DNA of 64,000 bases from Roseiarcus sp963822215 (GCA_963822215.1 CAWGGX010000009.1:124001-188000), one strand, 5' to 3'. Counted from the first letter of the stretch, positions 1 to 8,115 are shown. Notes: a model not told the origin generated them from the sequence alone. Program-made: numbers and translations.

Positions 1-456
1 TTCGAGCGCGTAGGCCCCCTGAATTGCTTGTGCGGACAGCGCCAGCTTTTCCCTTTGCGTGATCGCATAGGCGCGCGCTTCCTCGGCGTAAAGCGCAAGC
101 TTCTGCTTCTGCCCGTCTTCGATGAGCCGCAGCTCCTCGGTCGCAGCGAGCTGAGCGGCGCGCGTCGCGTCGGCATAGGCCGCATCGTCCCCCGCCCGCA
201 GGGCCGTCGCGGCCCGCGCGCGGTCAGCGGAAAGCGACTGCTCGAGCGATTGCGTCGCGACGAGCGCGTCGCGATAAGGTTGGAAGCGCTCGGCGCTGAA
301 GGCTTGCGCCGATGCATTCGCCAGCGAGGCGAGCTGGTTGTTGAGCTCGCCGAACGGCGCCGAGAAGCTTTGCAGCGCGTCCTTCGCCTGGCCGACGCCG
401 GCTATGAAGTCGCTGACGGACGCGCTGAAGCTGACAGAGACGTTGGCGTCAGTCAT
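1..456 (-). CDS. phage tail tape-measure protein, N-terminal part (runs off the window)
   Basis: An open frame starts at ATG 456 (MTDANVSVSFSAS) and continues to base 1 without a stop, giving 152 codons. The product is rich in Ala, Gln, Glu and Lys and looks like one long helical segment, as expected for the start of a tape measure that sets tail length and threads the tail tube. It begins 12 bases after the stop of the frameshifted tail chaperone frame and is co-directional with the tail tube, which is the standard gene order of siphovirus-like tails. The assignment rests on position and composition; no diagnostic motif is visible in the part present. Confidence 0.6.
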   Translation of the reverse strand, partial: MTDANVSVSFSASVSDFIAGVGQAKDALQSFSAPFGELNNQLASLANASAQAFSAERFQPYRDALVATQSLEQSLSADRARAATALRAGDDAAYADATRAAQLAATEELRLIEDGQKQKLALYAEEARAYAITQREKLALSAQAIQGAYALE

Positions 457-468
457 TGGCGGTCCTTG

Positions 469-710
469 TCAGAGCGTGCCGCTTGGAAACGCGGCCTTCA
501 GTTCCGCCATCGTCGGCTGGATCTGCGCGGCCGCCTCGCCCGGGGGCCGGTATTTGAGCGCCGCTGCGATGAGCCAGTGGATTGGCGGATGGCGCCGCCA
601 TTCGGCCTGCAACGCAAGGAAGCGAGGAACGGTCAGTTGATCGAGCGCCTCGTCCCAGCTCCAGCCGAGATTGGCGACGACGCCCGCGATCAGGGCGTCG
701 TAATCGATTT
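469..710 (-). CDS. tail assembly chaperone, second frame (GT-type extension)
   Basis: About 80 codons reading IDYDALIAGVVANLG to FPSGTL are open on the minus strand and end at TGA 469-471. The frame is closed upstream by a TGA only a few codons before the overlap and has no ATG, GTG or TTG before the coding-like stretch. It overlaps the end of the preceding chaperone gene exactly where that gene reads G GGA AAA. It is therefore most likely translated by -1 slippage from the upstream gene, as in the gpG/gpGT pairs of lambda-like tails. The Trp- and Pro-containing pattern (WSWDEAL, RRHPPIHWL) resembles short tail-chaperone domains. The product would be a fusion of about 200 residues. Confidence 0.6.
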
Positions 711-1064
711 TCCCGCCTCAGGCGACGCCTCCGCCGTCGCGTTCTGCGCCGCGCGCAATCCTGCCGCCTTGGCGACCGAGGGGAAAGCCTGGATCAAGTC
801 GCCGACCGAGAAGGGCAGCTCGAGAAATTCGGCGAAGGAGAGCGCCGGGTCGACATGGACCACGGCGCGCCATATCGCCTCGGCCAGGCGCTCGAGCTCC
901 GCCTCTCCGAGCCCCGCGACGCCGTCGCTCGACATCGACGCTCCCCCGGCCGCAACATAGATGTCGTAGAGCGCCGGCTGGATCGCCTTGATCGCGCGGA
1001 ACGGCAGATGCGGAAGGGCCCAGCTTCTGCCGCCGAGCGCGATGGGGAAAGTTTCGTCGCTCAC
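690..1064 (-). CDS. tail assembly chaperone, first frame (G-type)
   Basis: GTG at 1064 overlaps the stop of the tail-tube gene by four bases (GTGA), so translation is coupled. The 124-residue product begins VSDETFPIALGG and is acidic and helical. Its position between tail tube and tape measure is that of the chaperone that holds the tape measure during tail assembly. Near its 3' end the sequence G GGA AAA leads into a second frame that lacks a start codon. I cannot name a Pfam family with certainty; the role is inferred from order and from the frameshift arrangement. Confidence 0.6.
   Translation of the reverse strand: MSDETFPIALGGRSWALPHLPFRAIKAIQPALYDIYVAAGGASMSSDGVAGLGEAELERLAEAIWRAVVHVDPALSFAEFLELPFSVGDLIQAFPSVAKAAGLRAAQNATAEASPEAGKSITTP
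708..714 (-). other. slippery heptamer GGGAAAA for -1 frameshifting
   Basis: On the minus strand the zero frame reads G GGA AAA (X XXY YYZ). A -1 shift here leads directly into the start-less open frame ending at 469. This matches the heptamer class used by tail-chaperone genes of many long-tailed phages. Confidence 0.6.
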
Positions 1065-1795
1065 GCCGCGTCTCCGAAGTTGAACTGGCAGACCTGGCCT
1101 GCCGCGTTGGCAAAGCACTGGAAGTCGAGCTCGGGGACGAGAAAATCCTCGACCTTGGTGCCGAACGACAGTTTCTCGGCGACACAATTGTAGAGCCACA
1201 CCGAGAACTGCTTGCCCGTGGTGGGGTCGGAGGCGAACAAATTCGCCGAGAACACGATCGACGGACCGATGAGCTGCGAGCTGACCGCGATGCTCTCGCC
1301 GATCGTCGCGGCGGTGTAGGTGTAGGAGATCAGCACGCTCGCGCCGGCGTCGGCAGACGAGAAGGTGTAGACCCCGCCCGAAACCGAATATTGGCCGAGC
1401 GTCGGGCTCGAGGCGACCTGCTTCAAAGGCAGCGACGAGCTCGCATAGACGACGCCCTGGTCGGCGATGAAGGTCGCATGGTAGGTCGTGGAGTAGGGGT
1501 AAGGCGAAGCCGACGGCACGGTCGTGGTCTCGCCGAACTGGGTCTGCGTGACGCCGACGCTGGGCGTGAGCCCGAAAAACAGCGAGCCCAGAGCCTGGCC
1601 CGAAATCCGAGCCATCTTGGCCTTGCCGGTCATCTTCTTGGCGCCGGAGCCAATCGCGACGGGAAAGTTATACTGCCCGTACAGCGCCTTGGTGTTCGTC
1701 TGGACGTTGAGCGTGACTTCCTGCGCGAGGCCGAAATTGATCGGCGAGCCGCCTGCCGGCGTGCCGATCAGCACGCCCGAGCCGAATACGAACAT
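1061..1795 (-). CDS. phage tail tube protein
   Basis: The 244-residue product starts at ATG 1795 with GGAG eight bases upstream. It begins MFVFGSGVLIGT and is rich in Ser, Thr, Gly, Ala and aromatic beta-strand segments with few charges, typical of tail tube subunits. The middle carries a repeated beta-type segment (GQYSVSGGVYTFSSADAGASVLISYTY). A closely similar segment (GQYTVTSGVYAFSAADAGSSVTIGYGY) occurs in the connector gene at 4226-5047, suggesting a shared Ig-like module within the prophage. It is followed with a four-base overlap by the chaperone gene. Function is inferred from composition and synteny. Confidence 0.65.
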   Translation of the reverse strand: MFVFGSGVLIGTPAGGSPINFGLAQEVTLNVQTNTKALYGQYNFPVAIGSGAKKMTGKAKMARISGQALGSLFFGLTPSVGVTQTQFGETTTVPSASPYPYSTTYHATFIADQGVVYASSSLPLKQVASSPTLGQYSVSGGVYTFSSADAGASVLISYTYTAATIGESIAVSSQLIGPSIVFSANLFASDPTTGKQFSVWLYNCVAEKLSFGTKVEDFLVPELDFQCFANAAGQVCQFNFGDAA

Positions 1796-2217
1796 GGGGG
1801 ACTCCGTTTGGGGGAATAGGCGCCGCGCGGGCGGCGGTGTTTGGAACGGTCAGGTTTCGACTGCGCGCGATGGAAGTCTCACGGCGCAACAGGCCGCATG
1901 CTGATCGCCGCCAGTTGGTCGCCGCCGGTGTTCGCTGGACCGGGGCGTCGGGCATGGCCGCAATCTGGCAGTCGTGGAGGGCGTGGCCGAGGGCGGCGTC
2001 CGGTGAGCGTGGCCTTGATCCATCGCGCACGGTTCGGCATTCGCCGAGCGTTAGAGGACCGCGCCCGGAATCATTCCCGGGCAGAGCTTCTATTGCAGCG
2101 TGAGTTTGGAGACGGCGACCGTCGTCGGCAGCCAATTGGCGCCTTTACAAAACTGACGTCGCTGACTTCCCAGACCGCGCCACGGTTGTCGCATCGCGCT
2201 TCGCTTTGCCCGTAGCT
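1796..2217 (-). other. 422-base gap with no convincing gene
   Basis: Open frames here are short and have the Arg/Ala-rich composition of antisense shadows. The segment follows the candidate immunity gene at 2218-2448, and the region may be the decayed remainder of a cassette. The tail-tube ribosome binding site lies at its left edge. Confidence 0.4.
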
Positions 2218-2448
2218 CTAGTCGTTGTCTTCCAGCGCCTCGAGCACGGCGTCCATCCCGACTTCGACCAACTCGTCGCCGCGGAAGACGGAAACGTCAA
2301 CCATATCGTTTTCGTCGTAGCTGATCTCGATGCGCTTGCCAACATCGATGACAGTCAAAACCAGCTCATAGTTGGTTGGTCGTCTTATCGTGAAGGTAAG
2401 ACGATTTTCATCCAGCAGCTTCATGAGCTCAAACAGTTTATTCGACAT
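2218..2448 (-). CDS. small acidic protein, candidate immunity protein of the neck toxin
   Basis: ATG 2448 opens a 76-residue acidic protein (MSNKLFELMKLLDENRL... VEVGMDAVLEALEDND). It lies 21 bases downstream of a gene whose product carries the GNPDGGQWT linker and a short C-terminal domain. Small acidic proteins directly after such toxin carriers are usually cognate immunity proteins. The pattern, a helix, a beta-sheet core with paired acidic strands (RIEISYDENDMVDVSVF) and a final helix, fits several immunity families, but I do not recognise a specific one. Confidence 0.45.
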   Translation of the reverse strand: MSNKLFELMKLLDENRLTFTIRRPTNYELVLTVIDVGKRIEISYDENDMVDVSVFRGDELVEVGMDAVLEALEDND

Positions 2449-2469
2449 GTAGCGAGTCCTGCATCAGCA

Positions 2470-3270
2470 CTATTTGCGGTATTCAGGTCGTGATAAGAGC
2501 TTGCAGGCACTCCTCGCCGCTGCGTCGCCTTCCCTCGCCGCCGCTTGCACTTCACGGAGAGTACAAACAAGATACTGTCCGGGGAATACTCGCAAAATCC
2601 TGGCTTTGCAATTCGCGGCGATTAGTGCCGCGCAGGTTTGGTCGAGATCGAGATTCTGTGCGAGTTCGACGGGCTGATCATTGCCGGCGACGGGGGCAGG
2701 CGCGCTCTCCGATTGAGACGCGGATGTTTCCGATGCGGCGTCGTTGACAACCTCACGCCCTCGCGTGTGTGACGCGTCTGCGACCTGAACGCTGATTGGC
2801 TCTTTCGTCGACCAGCTTGGCGTCGCTCCAACCGAATCCCCGCGCGTCCACTGCCCCCCGTCAGGATTGCCCGCCGCAACTCGAGGCTGGTCGGAATTGT
2901 ACTTGTCGAGCGTTTCCGGCGATGGTCCGAGCGCCTTGACGATAATCGCGGAATCGACGCCTGACCGGATCAGTGCGTCGGCAACGAACAGGCGCCGAGC
3001 GTCCGCCTTCGGATTGGCGAGCTTCGCGAGGCCGCTGAGCGCCAGATGAGTGAGCGCGAGCGGCTTGTCGCCGCTCTCGATCGCGCGGCGGACGTGCCGC
3101 AACGGCAAGGCGCCGATCGCGTGGCCGTGCGCCGCGGCGAGCCGCGCGGCTAGACCACGCTCATCGACGGGCGGGCCAAGTTTGTCAGGCGCGTTCCAGC
3201 ACCGAGAACGAGGAGATCTTCGGCAAAGGTCATCTCGACAGAGATAGGACCGACCAAAGCCGCTTCCCAT
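2470..3270 (-). CDS. phage-encoded toxin-carrier protein with C-terminal toxin-like domain
   Basis: This 266-residue frame has three parts. Roughly residues 30-125 are a helical region (DKLGPPVDERGLAARL, ARRLFVADALIRSGVD). Next is the linker YNSDQPRVAAGNPDGGQWT near residues 128-146, and last a variable tail ending ARILRVFPGQYLVC... ARSACKLLSRPEYRK. The GNPDGGQWT linker is recurrent in rhizobial phage proteins ahead of variable C-terminal domains, and the Lys/Arg-rich ending looks like a small toxin domain. The first 28 codons from ATG 3270 are Cys/Arg-rich and do not look coding. The overlapping frame starting MTFDELNASWEAAL at 3296 looks like the true N-terminus, so a frameshift near 3165-3215 is likely. 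A candidate immunity gene follows. Confidence 0.5.
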   Translation of the reverse strand: MGSGFGRSYLCRDDLCRRSPRSRCWNAPDKLGPPVDERGLAARLAAAHGHAIGALPLRHVRRAIESGDKPLALTHLALSGLAKLANPKADARRLFVADALIRSGVDSAIIVKALGPSPETLDKYNSDQPRVAAGNPDGGQWTRGDSVGATPSWSTKEPISVQVADASHTRGREVVNDAASETSASQSESAPAPVAGNDQPVELAQNLDLDQTCAALIAANCKARILRVFPGQYLVCTLREVQAAAREGDAAARSACKLLSRPEYRK

Positions 3271-3296
3271 GAAGCATTCAGTTCGTCGAACGTCAT
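3150..3296 (-). pseudogene. probable true N-terminus of the toxin carrier, in a shifted frame
   Basis: ATG 3294-3296 opens MTFDELNASWEAALVGPIS and runs 48 codons before stopping at 3150. It starts 11 bases after the upstream gene and has ordinary protein composition. The other frame over the same bases is Cys/Arg noise until about DKLGPPVDERG. Joining the two near 3165-3215 gives a continuous, plausible protein. This could be a genuine frameshift mutation or a sequencing error. Confidence 0.4.
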
Positions 3297-3306
3297 GTGT
3301 CGCTCC

Positions 3307-3741
3307 TCACGGCGCCACCAGCCGCACGCTAACCACCGCGAGCCCATCGCCGTCGAGGTCGCCCGGATCGCGCACCGGAACGCCGACAATCTTGCAGTCG
3401 TACACGGCGCCGCCCAGCGTTTGGCGGCCGAGGGCGGTGTCGGCCGCGGAGGGGGCGAGCGCGACGTCGATCGCGTCGAGCGCAACGTTGAGAGCGGTCG
3501 CGCCGGGGGTCGTCGGATCGCGGGAGTCGAAGTAAAGGAAGAGCTTGGCTTCGAACGTACGCTTCGGCGTTGCGGGCGAGGGCCACTGATAGGTCTCGGG
3601 CCCGCTCTCGAGCTGGAAGAACGCGGGCCTGAGCGCGGCGGGAACCTCGCTCCACATCTTCATCCGCCGCGAGGCGAGGCCCCAAGGGTACGCGGCCGAG
3701 ACGGCGGCGAACAGGGCGGAGAAGGCGGCTTCGCGGCTCAT
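3307..3741 (-). CDS. phage tail completion / neck protein
   Basis: The product is 144 residues from ATG 3741, which overlaps the preceding stop (ATGA); GTG 3747 is an alternative. It begins MSREAAFSALFAAVSAAYPWGLA and contains beta segments such as FEAKLFLYFDSRDPTTPGATALN and GGAVYDCKIVGVPVRDPGDLDGDG. The size, the mixed fold and the place right after the gp10-like gene suit a tail terminator or completion protein that caps the tube before joining the head. The assignment is by synteny and rough fold. Confidence 0.5.
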   Translation of the reverse strand: MSREAAFSALFAAVSAAYPWGLASRRMKMWSEVPAALRPAFFQLESGPETYQWPSPATPKRTFEAKLFLYFDSRDPTTPGATALNVALDAIDVALAPSAADTALGRQTLGGAVYDCKIVGVPVRDPGDLDGDGLAVVSVRLVAP

Positions 3742-4226
3742 GCGCACTCCAAACTTTCGACCGCGGCGTCGGTGAGCGCGGCGACGATCTCGTCGCTCAT
3801 CTCGTCGAGCGTCGAGCGCAGGTAGGAGCGCTCGGGAATGGCCGAGCCCGGATGCTCGACCTTGCGGGCGAAGCGCAGCGCGCCGCCTGCGATGAAGGCG
3901 AGAGCCTGCGCTTTGCCGGGCAGGATCTCGTGCGCCGCGGTCTTGCCGCCGAATTCCTGGATGGCGGCGTATTTGACGTCGCCGTTCGAGCCGATTGTGG
4001 CGCGAAGCCCGTCTGCTTCAGCCGACACGTCCGCGACGATCGAATCCCGCAGCGCGCCGGAGCGCGGGTCGAGGACGCCGCCCGAGAGCTTGTCGGTCCT
4101 GACGCGGTCGGCGAGCGTCGCCGCTGCCTCGGCTGCTTTCGCTGCAAGCGCCGCGCCGATCGCGGCAGGGCAGGAGGCAAGCCGGGCGATCGCCGCGTCA
4201 AAGCCGTCGAGGTCAAGGGCGAACAT
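3738..4226 (-). CDS. HK97 gp10-like neck / minor structural protein
   Basis: ATG 4226 overlaps the previous stop (TGATG). The 162-residue product has an N-terminal helical half (MFALDLDGFDAAIARLASC) followed by SGALRDSIVADV, VKYAAIQEFGGKTAAHEI and IPERSYLRSTLDEM. The last three segments are the hallmark pattern of the HK97 gp10 family: a sub-terminal 'LR-S-I', then 'YA--xEFGG', then 'RSFLRS'. These proteins sit at the head-tail joint. The gene is translationally coupled to both neighbours. Confidence 0.7.
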   Translation of the reverse strand: MFALDLDGFDAAIARLASCPAAIGAALAAKAAEAAATLADRVRTDKLSGGVLDPRSGALRDSIVADVSAEADGLRATIGSNGDVKYAAIQEFGGKTAAHEILPGKAQALAFIAGGALRFARKVEHPGSAIPERSYLRSTLDEMSDEIVAALTDAAVESLECA

Positions 4227-5047
4227 CAGATCGCAACGCGCTTGTAAGGCTGCAGCATGCCGAGGATCGGCGCCGAGATTGCGCTCGTATCGTAGGAAAT
4301 TGTCTCCATGCCGCCGACCGACTTCGACCTGAGGCCAATGCGCTCGGCGGCTCGGAAACGCTCGGCCGCGAGTTCGGTTGCGGCCTGGGCGACATCCTGC
4401 GGGACATAGCCGTAGCCGATCGTCACGGAGCTGCCGGCGTCTGCGGCGGAGAAGGCGTAAACACCGCTCGTCACCGTGTACTGTCCTGCGCCGGGAGCGA
4501 GGGACACCGGGCTCAGCGCCACGCCGGTCGTGGCGTAGGCAACGCCAAGATCGCTCGCCCAAGGTCCGTAGGGCGCCAAGGCGGCGATCTGGTACGGCCC
4601 CGTTGACGGAACCGACTGCGTCTCGCCTTGGACGGCGTAGCCGGCGCGATAGGAGACGACGAGGCACTGGCGTCCGGGCCGATAGAACGGTCCGAAGAGA
4701 TCGATCGCCTGCGGCCGGCCCGGCGGCGCGGGGTCGGCGGGCTGCAAGGCGTAGCCCATCGAAGCGTCGAGGTCCGGATTCAAATCGGGCGGGATGGCGA
4801 TCCCGCGCCACAGCACGGAGCTCACCTGGAGCGCCGGCCACTGCCTGAGATAGACGCGGCGCGTTTCGAGATCGAGCGTCTCGGTGTAGGATTGCGGCAA
4901 AAGGCCGGGACGGCCGAGCGCCGCATAGATCGCCCGGCTCGCCGCGGTGATCACTGAGGAAAGGGTCGCGTCGTTCGGGCCAGCGATGGCCGGCAGTCCC
5001 AGCCAGGCCTTCACGGCGGAGAGGGTGGTGAGGTCGTAAGGCGACAT
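4226..5047 (-). CDS. phage head-tail connector (gp6-like) with inserted beta domain
   Basis: The start is ATG 5047, giving MSPYDLTTLSAVKAWLGLPA; the frame is open further upstream but that part is compositionally poor. The first 60 residues match the start of gp6-type connectors (DLTTLxxVKAWLG... ITAASRAIYAAL). The last 60 (AATELAAERFRAAERIGLRSKSVGGMETISYD) match their end. Between them lies an extra Gly/Ser-rich beta module (AGQYTVTSGVYAFSAADAG) that is nearly repeated in the tail tube protein. At 273 residues the protein is longer than the usual 100-200 residues, which the inserted module explains. Confidence 0.65.
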   Translation of the reverse strand: MSPYDLTTLSAVKAWLGLPAIAGPNDATLSSVITAASRAIYAALGRPGLLPQSYTETLDLETRRVYLRQWPALQVSSVLWRGIAIPPDLNPDLDASMGYALQPADPAPPGRPQAIDLFGPFYRPGRQCLVVSYRAGYAVQGETQSVPSTGPYQIAALAPYGPWASDLGVAYATTGVALSPVSLAPGAGQYTVTSGVYAFSAADAGSSVTIGYGYVPQDVAQAATELAAERFRAAERIGLRSKSVGGMETISYDTSAISAPILGMLQPYKRVAI

Positions 5048-5249
5048 GGAATGCTCGGCTTCAGACGGAAAAATCGCCGCGCACCTCCCCTCTGCCGAGA
5101 GGGACGACGTCGTGCGGGAAAAGGAGCGAAGGGCCCGGCGCGCAAAGCGCGGGAGAAAGCGCGCCGGCGCCGAGCCCCACACCCTCGACCCCTGTCCTGC
5201 AATCGCCCGGAGGGAGGCGGACGGGCGGAAAAGGAGAGGGGGAGCGGGG

Positions 5250-6752
5250 TCAGCCGTTGCCGATGTTGGTGAGGATGCCGACGCCGAAGGGGGCGTAGAC
5301 GGCGAGCGTCTCCTCGGCGTAGACGCCGAACTCGCGGCGGCGAGTGCGCAGCGGCCAGTCGACCCGGTAATAGTCGCGCCGCGTCAGCACCTCGGCCACG
5401 TTCGGGGTCTGGTTCGATTGGTACCAGACCGGCAGTCGCTCGCAGAGCGCCAGGATCGTGCCCGGCGGCAGGTCCGGATGGACCTTGACCGGAATGTCGA
5501 AACCGCCGTCGACGCTGAAGGGATTATAGTACCAGCGCACCACTCCCGAGGCTGACACGCCGTAGGGCCCGCCTTTGCCGCTGTCGACGGCGACGTCGTA
5601 GCGGAGAAGCGGGCCCGACGCGTTGGTCAGACACTTGCTGGTGAGGTTCTTCTGCTCCTGCGCATTGACGTAGAGCACGGTCGGCGACAGCCGATAGTTA
5701 TTCCACATCGCGACCAGCATGTTGTCGATCTCGATCACCGAGCCGCGGCCCGAGGCGGTGAGGAACGAGCCCGTGCCCGCAGTCCCCGCGGCGAGCGCCT
5801 GGACATACGCGCTGTTGACCGGATTGAACCCGACGGTCAGCAATCCATCGAACGCGAGTGTCGCATTGCGGGAATTGTCGGCCGTGATCTGCGTCGCGGC
5901 CTGCTGTCCGGTGAGGAGCGGCGTGGCGAACGATGCGCTGTTGATGGTGGTGATCGCCTGCAGCGTCTCGGCGCCGACAGCGCCCACGTACCATGCATAG
6001 GCGACGGCGCCGGCGATGACCGAAGCGCTCGCGCTCAGCGTCTGGCCCGCCGTCACCGTCTGGGTCGCATTGGCGCTCTTGTTCGAAGAGCCGCCGTTCA
6101 GCGCATAGGTGTTGCCGTCGTTGCCGGTGATGGTCTTGGTGGTGGCGACACCGGTCGTGATGCTCGAGTTCTTGTAGCCCTCGAAGCTCAGCGCCACGAC
6201 GATCACCGAATAGGTCGCCGCAGGCAGGGTTCCGCTCGTGCCGGGCGCCGTCAGCGCGGGCGCGGCCGGCGTTCCGAGGGCGAGCGAAGTGTTGCCGCCC
6301 AGCAGGGCCATTTCTTCCTTGCGCATAGTCTTCTGCAAAAGGCGCAGCGTGGCCGTGGCGTTGAGGTCCTCGTAGCCCTCGGCGGCGGCTTCGGCTTCGA
6401 AGGTCACCGTGTCTTCCTCGCCGAGCGTCAGGTAGGGCGCGACCTGGAGCTGGGCGGCGTAGGACATGCTTGCGGTGCGCTGGCCTTCCGGCACCCAGCC
6501 CATCGCGTCATAGCCCGAGCCCAGGATCGAGGTGATCGTGCGCCAGCGTGCGGCGTCGCCCGGGTTGATCCGTCCCACCCGCGGCAGCGCGTTTCGCAGC
6601 GGCGTGACGGTCGGATAGAGGTTCTTGGCCGGCGCCTGGAGGTCATAGGCGGAAAGGCCGGTGGCGAGGCTGACGTTTTTGGCAAGCGCGTTGTCCGACA
6701 GCGCCTCCTTGGTGAGGCGCAGGGTTTCTTCGGTCGTTTGAAAGAGACTCAT
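5250..6752 (-). CDS. phage major capsid protein (HK97-fold type, with inserted domain)
   Basis: The start is placed at ATG 6752 (MSLFQTTEETLRL) because AAGGA lies nine bases upstream of it; ATG 6761 abuts the same Shine-Dalgarno. The 500-residue product carries long helical and strand segments typical of an HK97 shell protein (TPLRNALPRVGRINPGDAARW, EEDTVTFEAEAAAEGYEDLNATATLRLLQKTM). The C-terminal region includes DYYRVDWPLRTRRREFGVYAEETLAVYAP. Residues of about 160-290 form a Ser/Thr/Ala-rich stretch resembling an Ig-like or surface domain inserted into the fold. The gene lies between the fibre/decoration and connector genes, as expected for a shell protein. Confidence 0.75.
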   Translation of the reverse strand: MSLFQTTEETLRLTKEALSDNALAKNVSLATGLSAYDLQAPAKNLYPTVTPLRNALPRVGRINPGDAARWRTITSILGSGYDAMGWVPEGQRTASMSYAAQLQVAPYLTLGEEDTVTFEAEAAAEGYEDLNATATLRLLQKTMRKEEMALLGGNTSLALGTPAAPALTAPGTSGTLPAATYSVIVVALSFEGYKNSSITTGVATTKTITGNDGNTYALNGGSSNKSANATQTVTAGQTLSASASVIAGAVAYAWYVGAVGAETLQAITTINSASFATPLLTGQQAATQITADNSRNATLAFDGLLTVGFNPVNSAYVQALAAGTAGTGSFLTASGRGSVIEIDNMLVAMWNNYRLSPTVLYVNAQEQKNLTSKCLTNASGPLLRYDVAVDSGKGGPYGVSASGVVRWYYNPFSVDGGFDIPVKVHPDLPPGTILALCERLPVWYQSNQTPNVAEVLTRRDYYRVDWPLRTRRREFGVYAEETLAVYAPFGVGILTNIGNG

Positions 6753-6787
6753 GGAGCTCATTCCTTAAGGGTTGACGGCGTCGGAGA

Positions 6788-7936
6788 TCAGAAGTCGGCG
6801 CTGGCGATGATCCAGCCCGAGCCGCCGCCGCCCTGAAGCAGCGTCGCCTGCCCGGCCGTTCCGGCCGAGTTGCCGTTGATCGAGATGGCGTTCGGCGTGT
6901 GCGTCGCACCGGCGGTGATCGTGGTGGCTGTCGCGACGGCCCCCTGCTGGGTCTTGAACGTTCCGGCCGAAACGGTCACCGTGGGCGCCTTCAGGAGCTG
7001 AACCGGCGTCGCCATGTAGAAGATCTGGGCCGCGGCGCCCGTGTTCATGCCGGCGCCAATCACAACGCCTGCCGCCGGCTCCGGAATCGCCCAGGCGTAA
7101 CGCTGGCAGACCTCCAGCACGACCTGGGCGTCGAGGTGCTCGAAGGGCGAAGCCTGCGGACCGATCTCGAGCTGAACGCCGTTGATGACGATCGAGTCGT
7201 CTGCGCCTGCGGTTCCGGTCGGCGTGAAGGACAGGAGCACGCCGAGCTGGGTCGAACTGGAGGGCACGACGCCTGTAAACTGGTAGCGGGTCATCGTCGT
7301 CGTCAGAGCTTGTTGCGCGCTGATGACCGGAGAAGCGCCGGTCCAGGTTCCGGCGACGAGGCTCGCCGCGCTCTGGTTCACACCGTTGCCTTCGATCACC
7401 TGGACACTCAGCGCGCCGCCCGAAAAGGTCGCCCCGGCGCGCGCCCAGAACGACAGCGTGACGGTCTGTCCCTGGCAACGCAGCGAGTCGAAGGTCTCGA
7501 GCACCTGGCCGACGTTGATCGCGGAGAGATTGCTGTTGCCGGCCTGGCGAGAGACCTTGAGGCTTTGGCTGAAGCCTTGCACACAGGTGTCGGCGACCGC
7601 CGCCGTCAATACGGCGCACGATGCGCCGCCGCAGGCGAAGAAGCGGTCGGCGAAGTAGGTCGGGGTCGCGGCGATCGGCGTCGCGATCACGCCGCCCGAA
7701 GCCAGACCCGGGATGTTGCGCTGGAACGGGTTGATCGAGAAATCGCCGCCGTCGATCAGATTGCGGAAGTTTGCGAAAGGATTGAAGGCGAGCGGCACAC
7801 AGCCGACCTCGAGTAAATCCAGGGCCTGCGCGCCTGAGCCGACGTTAGAGATGAGGCCATTGGCGTCGGCCTGGAATGCGCCGTTGCGCGTGACGAAAGA
7901 GGCGTAGGGAGCGGGAGCCAGATAGTTGAGAGCCAT
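6788..7936 (-). CDS. phage head fibre / decoration protein with jelly-roll domain
   Basis: The product is 382 residues from ATG 7936. It begins MALNYLAPAPYASFVTRNGAF and has a central beta-sandwich of about 170 residues (QSLKVSRQAGNS, TVTLSFWARAGATFSGG, VINGVQLEIGPQASPFEHL). The 'xxPFEH... CQRYAW' ending at about residues 275-295 is the typical close of carbohydrate-binding-like domains in phage fibres and appendages. The Gly/Ala/Thr-rich C-terminus looks like an exposed tip. Position between protease and major capsid suggests an external head fibre or decoration protein rather than a tail fibre. The binding target is unknown. Confidence 0.6.
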   Translation of the reverse strand: MALNYLAPAPYASFVTRNGAFQADANGLISNVGSGAQALDLLEVGCVPLAFNPFANFRNLIDGGDFSINPFQRNIPGLASGGVIATPIAATPTYFADRFFACGGASCAVLTAAVADTCVQGFSQSLKVSRQAGNSNLSAINVGQVLETFDSLRCQGQTVTLSFWARAGATFSGGALSVQVIEGNGVNQSAASLVAGTWTGASPVISAQQALTTTMTRYQFTGVVPSSSTQLGVLLSFTPTGTAGADDSIVINGVQLEIGPQASPFEHLDAQVVLEVCQRYAWAIPEPAAGVVIGAGMNTGAAAQIFYMATPVQLLKAPTVTVSAGTFKTQQGAVATATTITAGATHTPNAISINGNSAGTAGQATLLQGGGGSGWIIASADF

Positions 7937-8087
7937 GGGCGTTCCTGTGTTGAAAAGAGTTGGAGAAGGTTGCGCGACGGCCGAGCGCAGGCGCGGTTGA
8001 ACCGATCGCCGCCGTGAGCGAGGCGATGGCCCGCAGTTGCGCTTCCGGCCGCCGCGCCGCCGGACGCCGCGGCGTCGGCGATCGCGT

Positions 8088-8115
8088 CCCTTCTCCCGCC
8101 GTCGTGGGAGAAGGG
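8088..8115. repeat. 10-bp perfect hairpin between fibre and protease genes
   Basis: CCCTTCTCCC and GGGAGAAGGG pair perfectly around an eight-base loop. There is no T-tract, so terminator function is uncertain. The sequence is also typical of the dispersed CTCCCC/GGGGAG palindromes found elsewhere in the window. Confidence 0.5.

Noticed and set aside
1668..2135. Minus-strand frame reading into the tail tube region (155 codons)
   Set aside because: Its second half is the tail tube gene out of frame and the first half has shadow composition; no Shine-Dalgarno.
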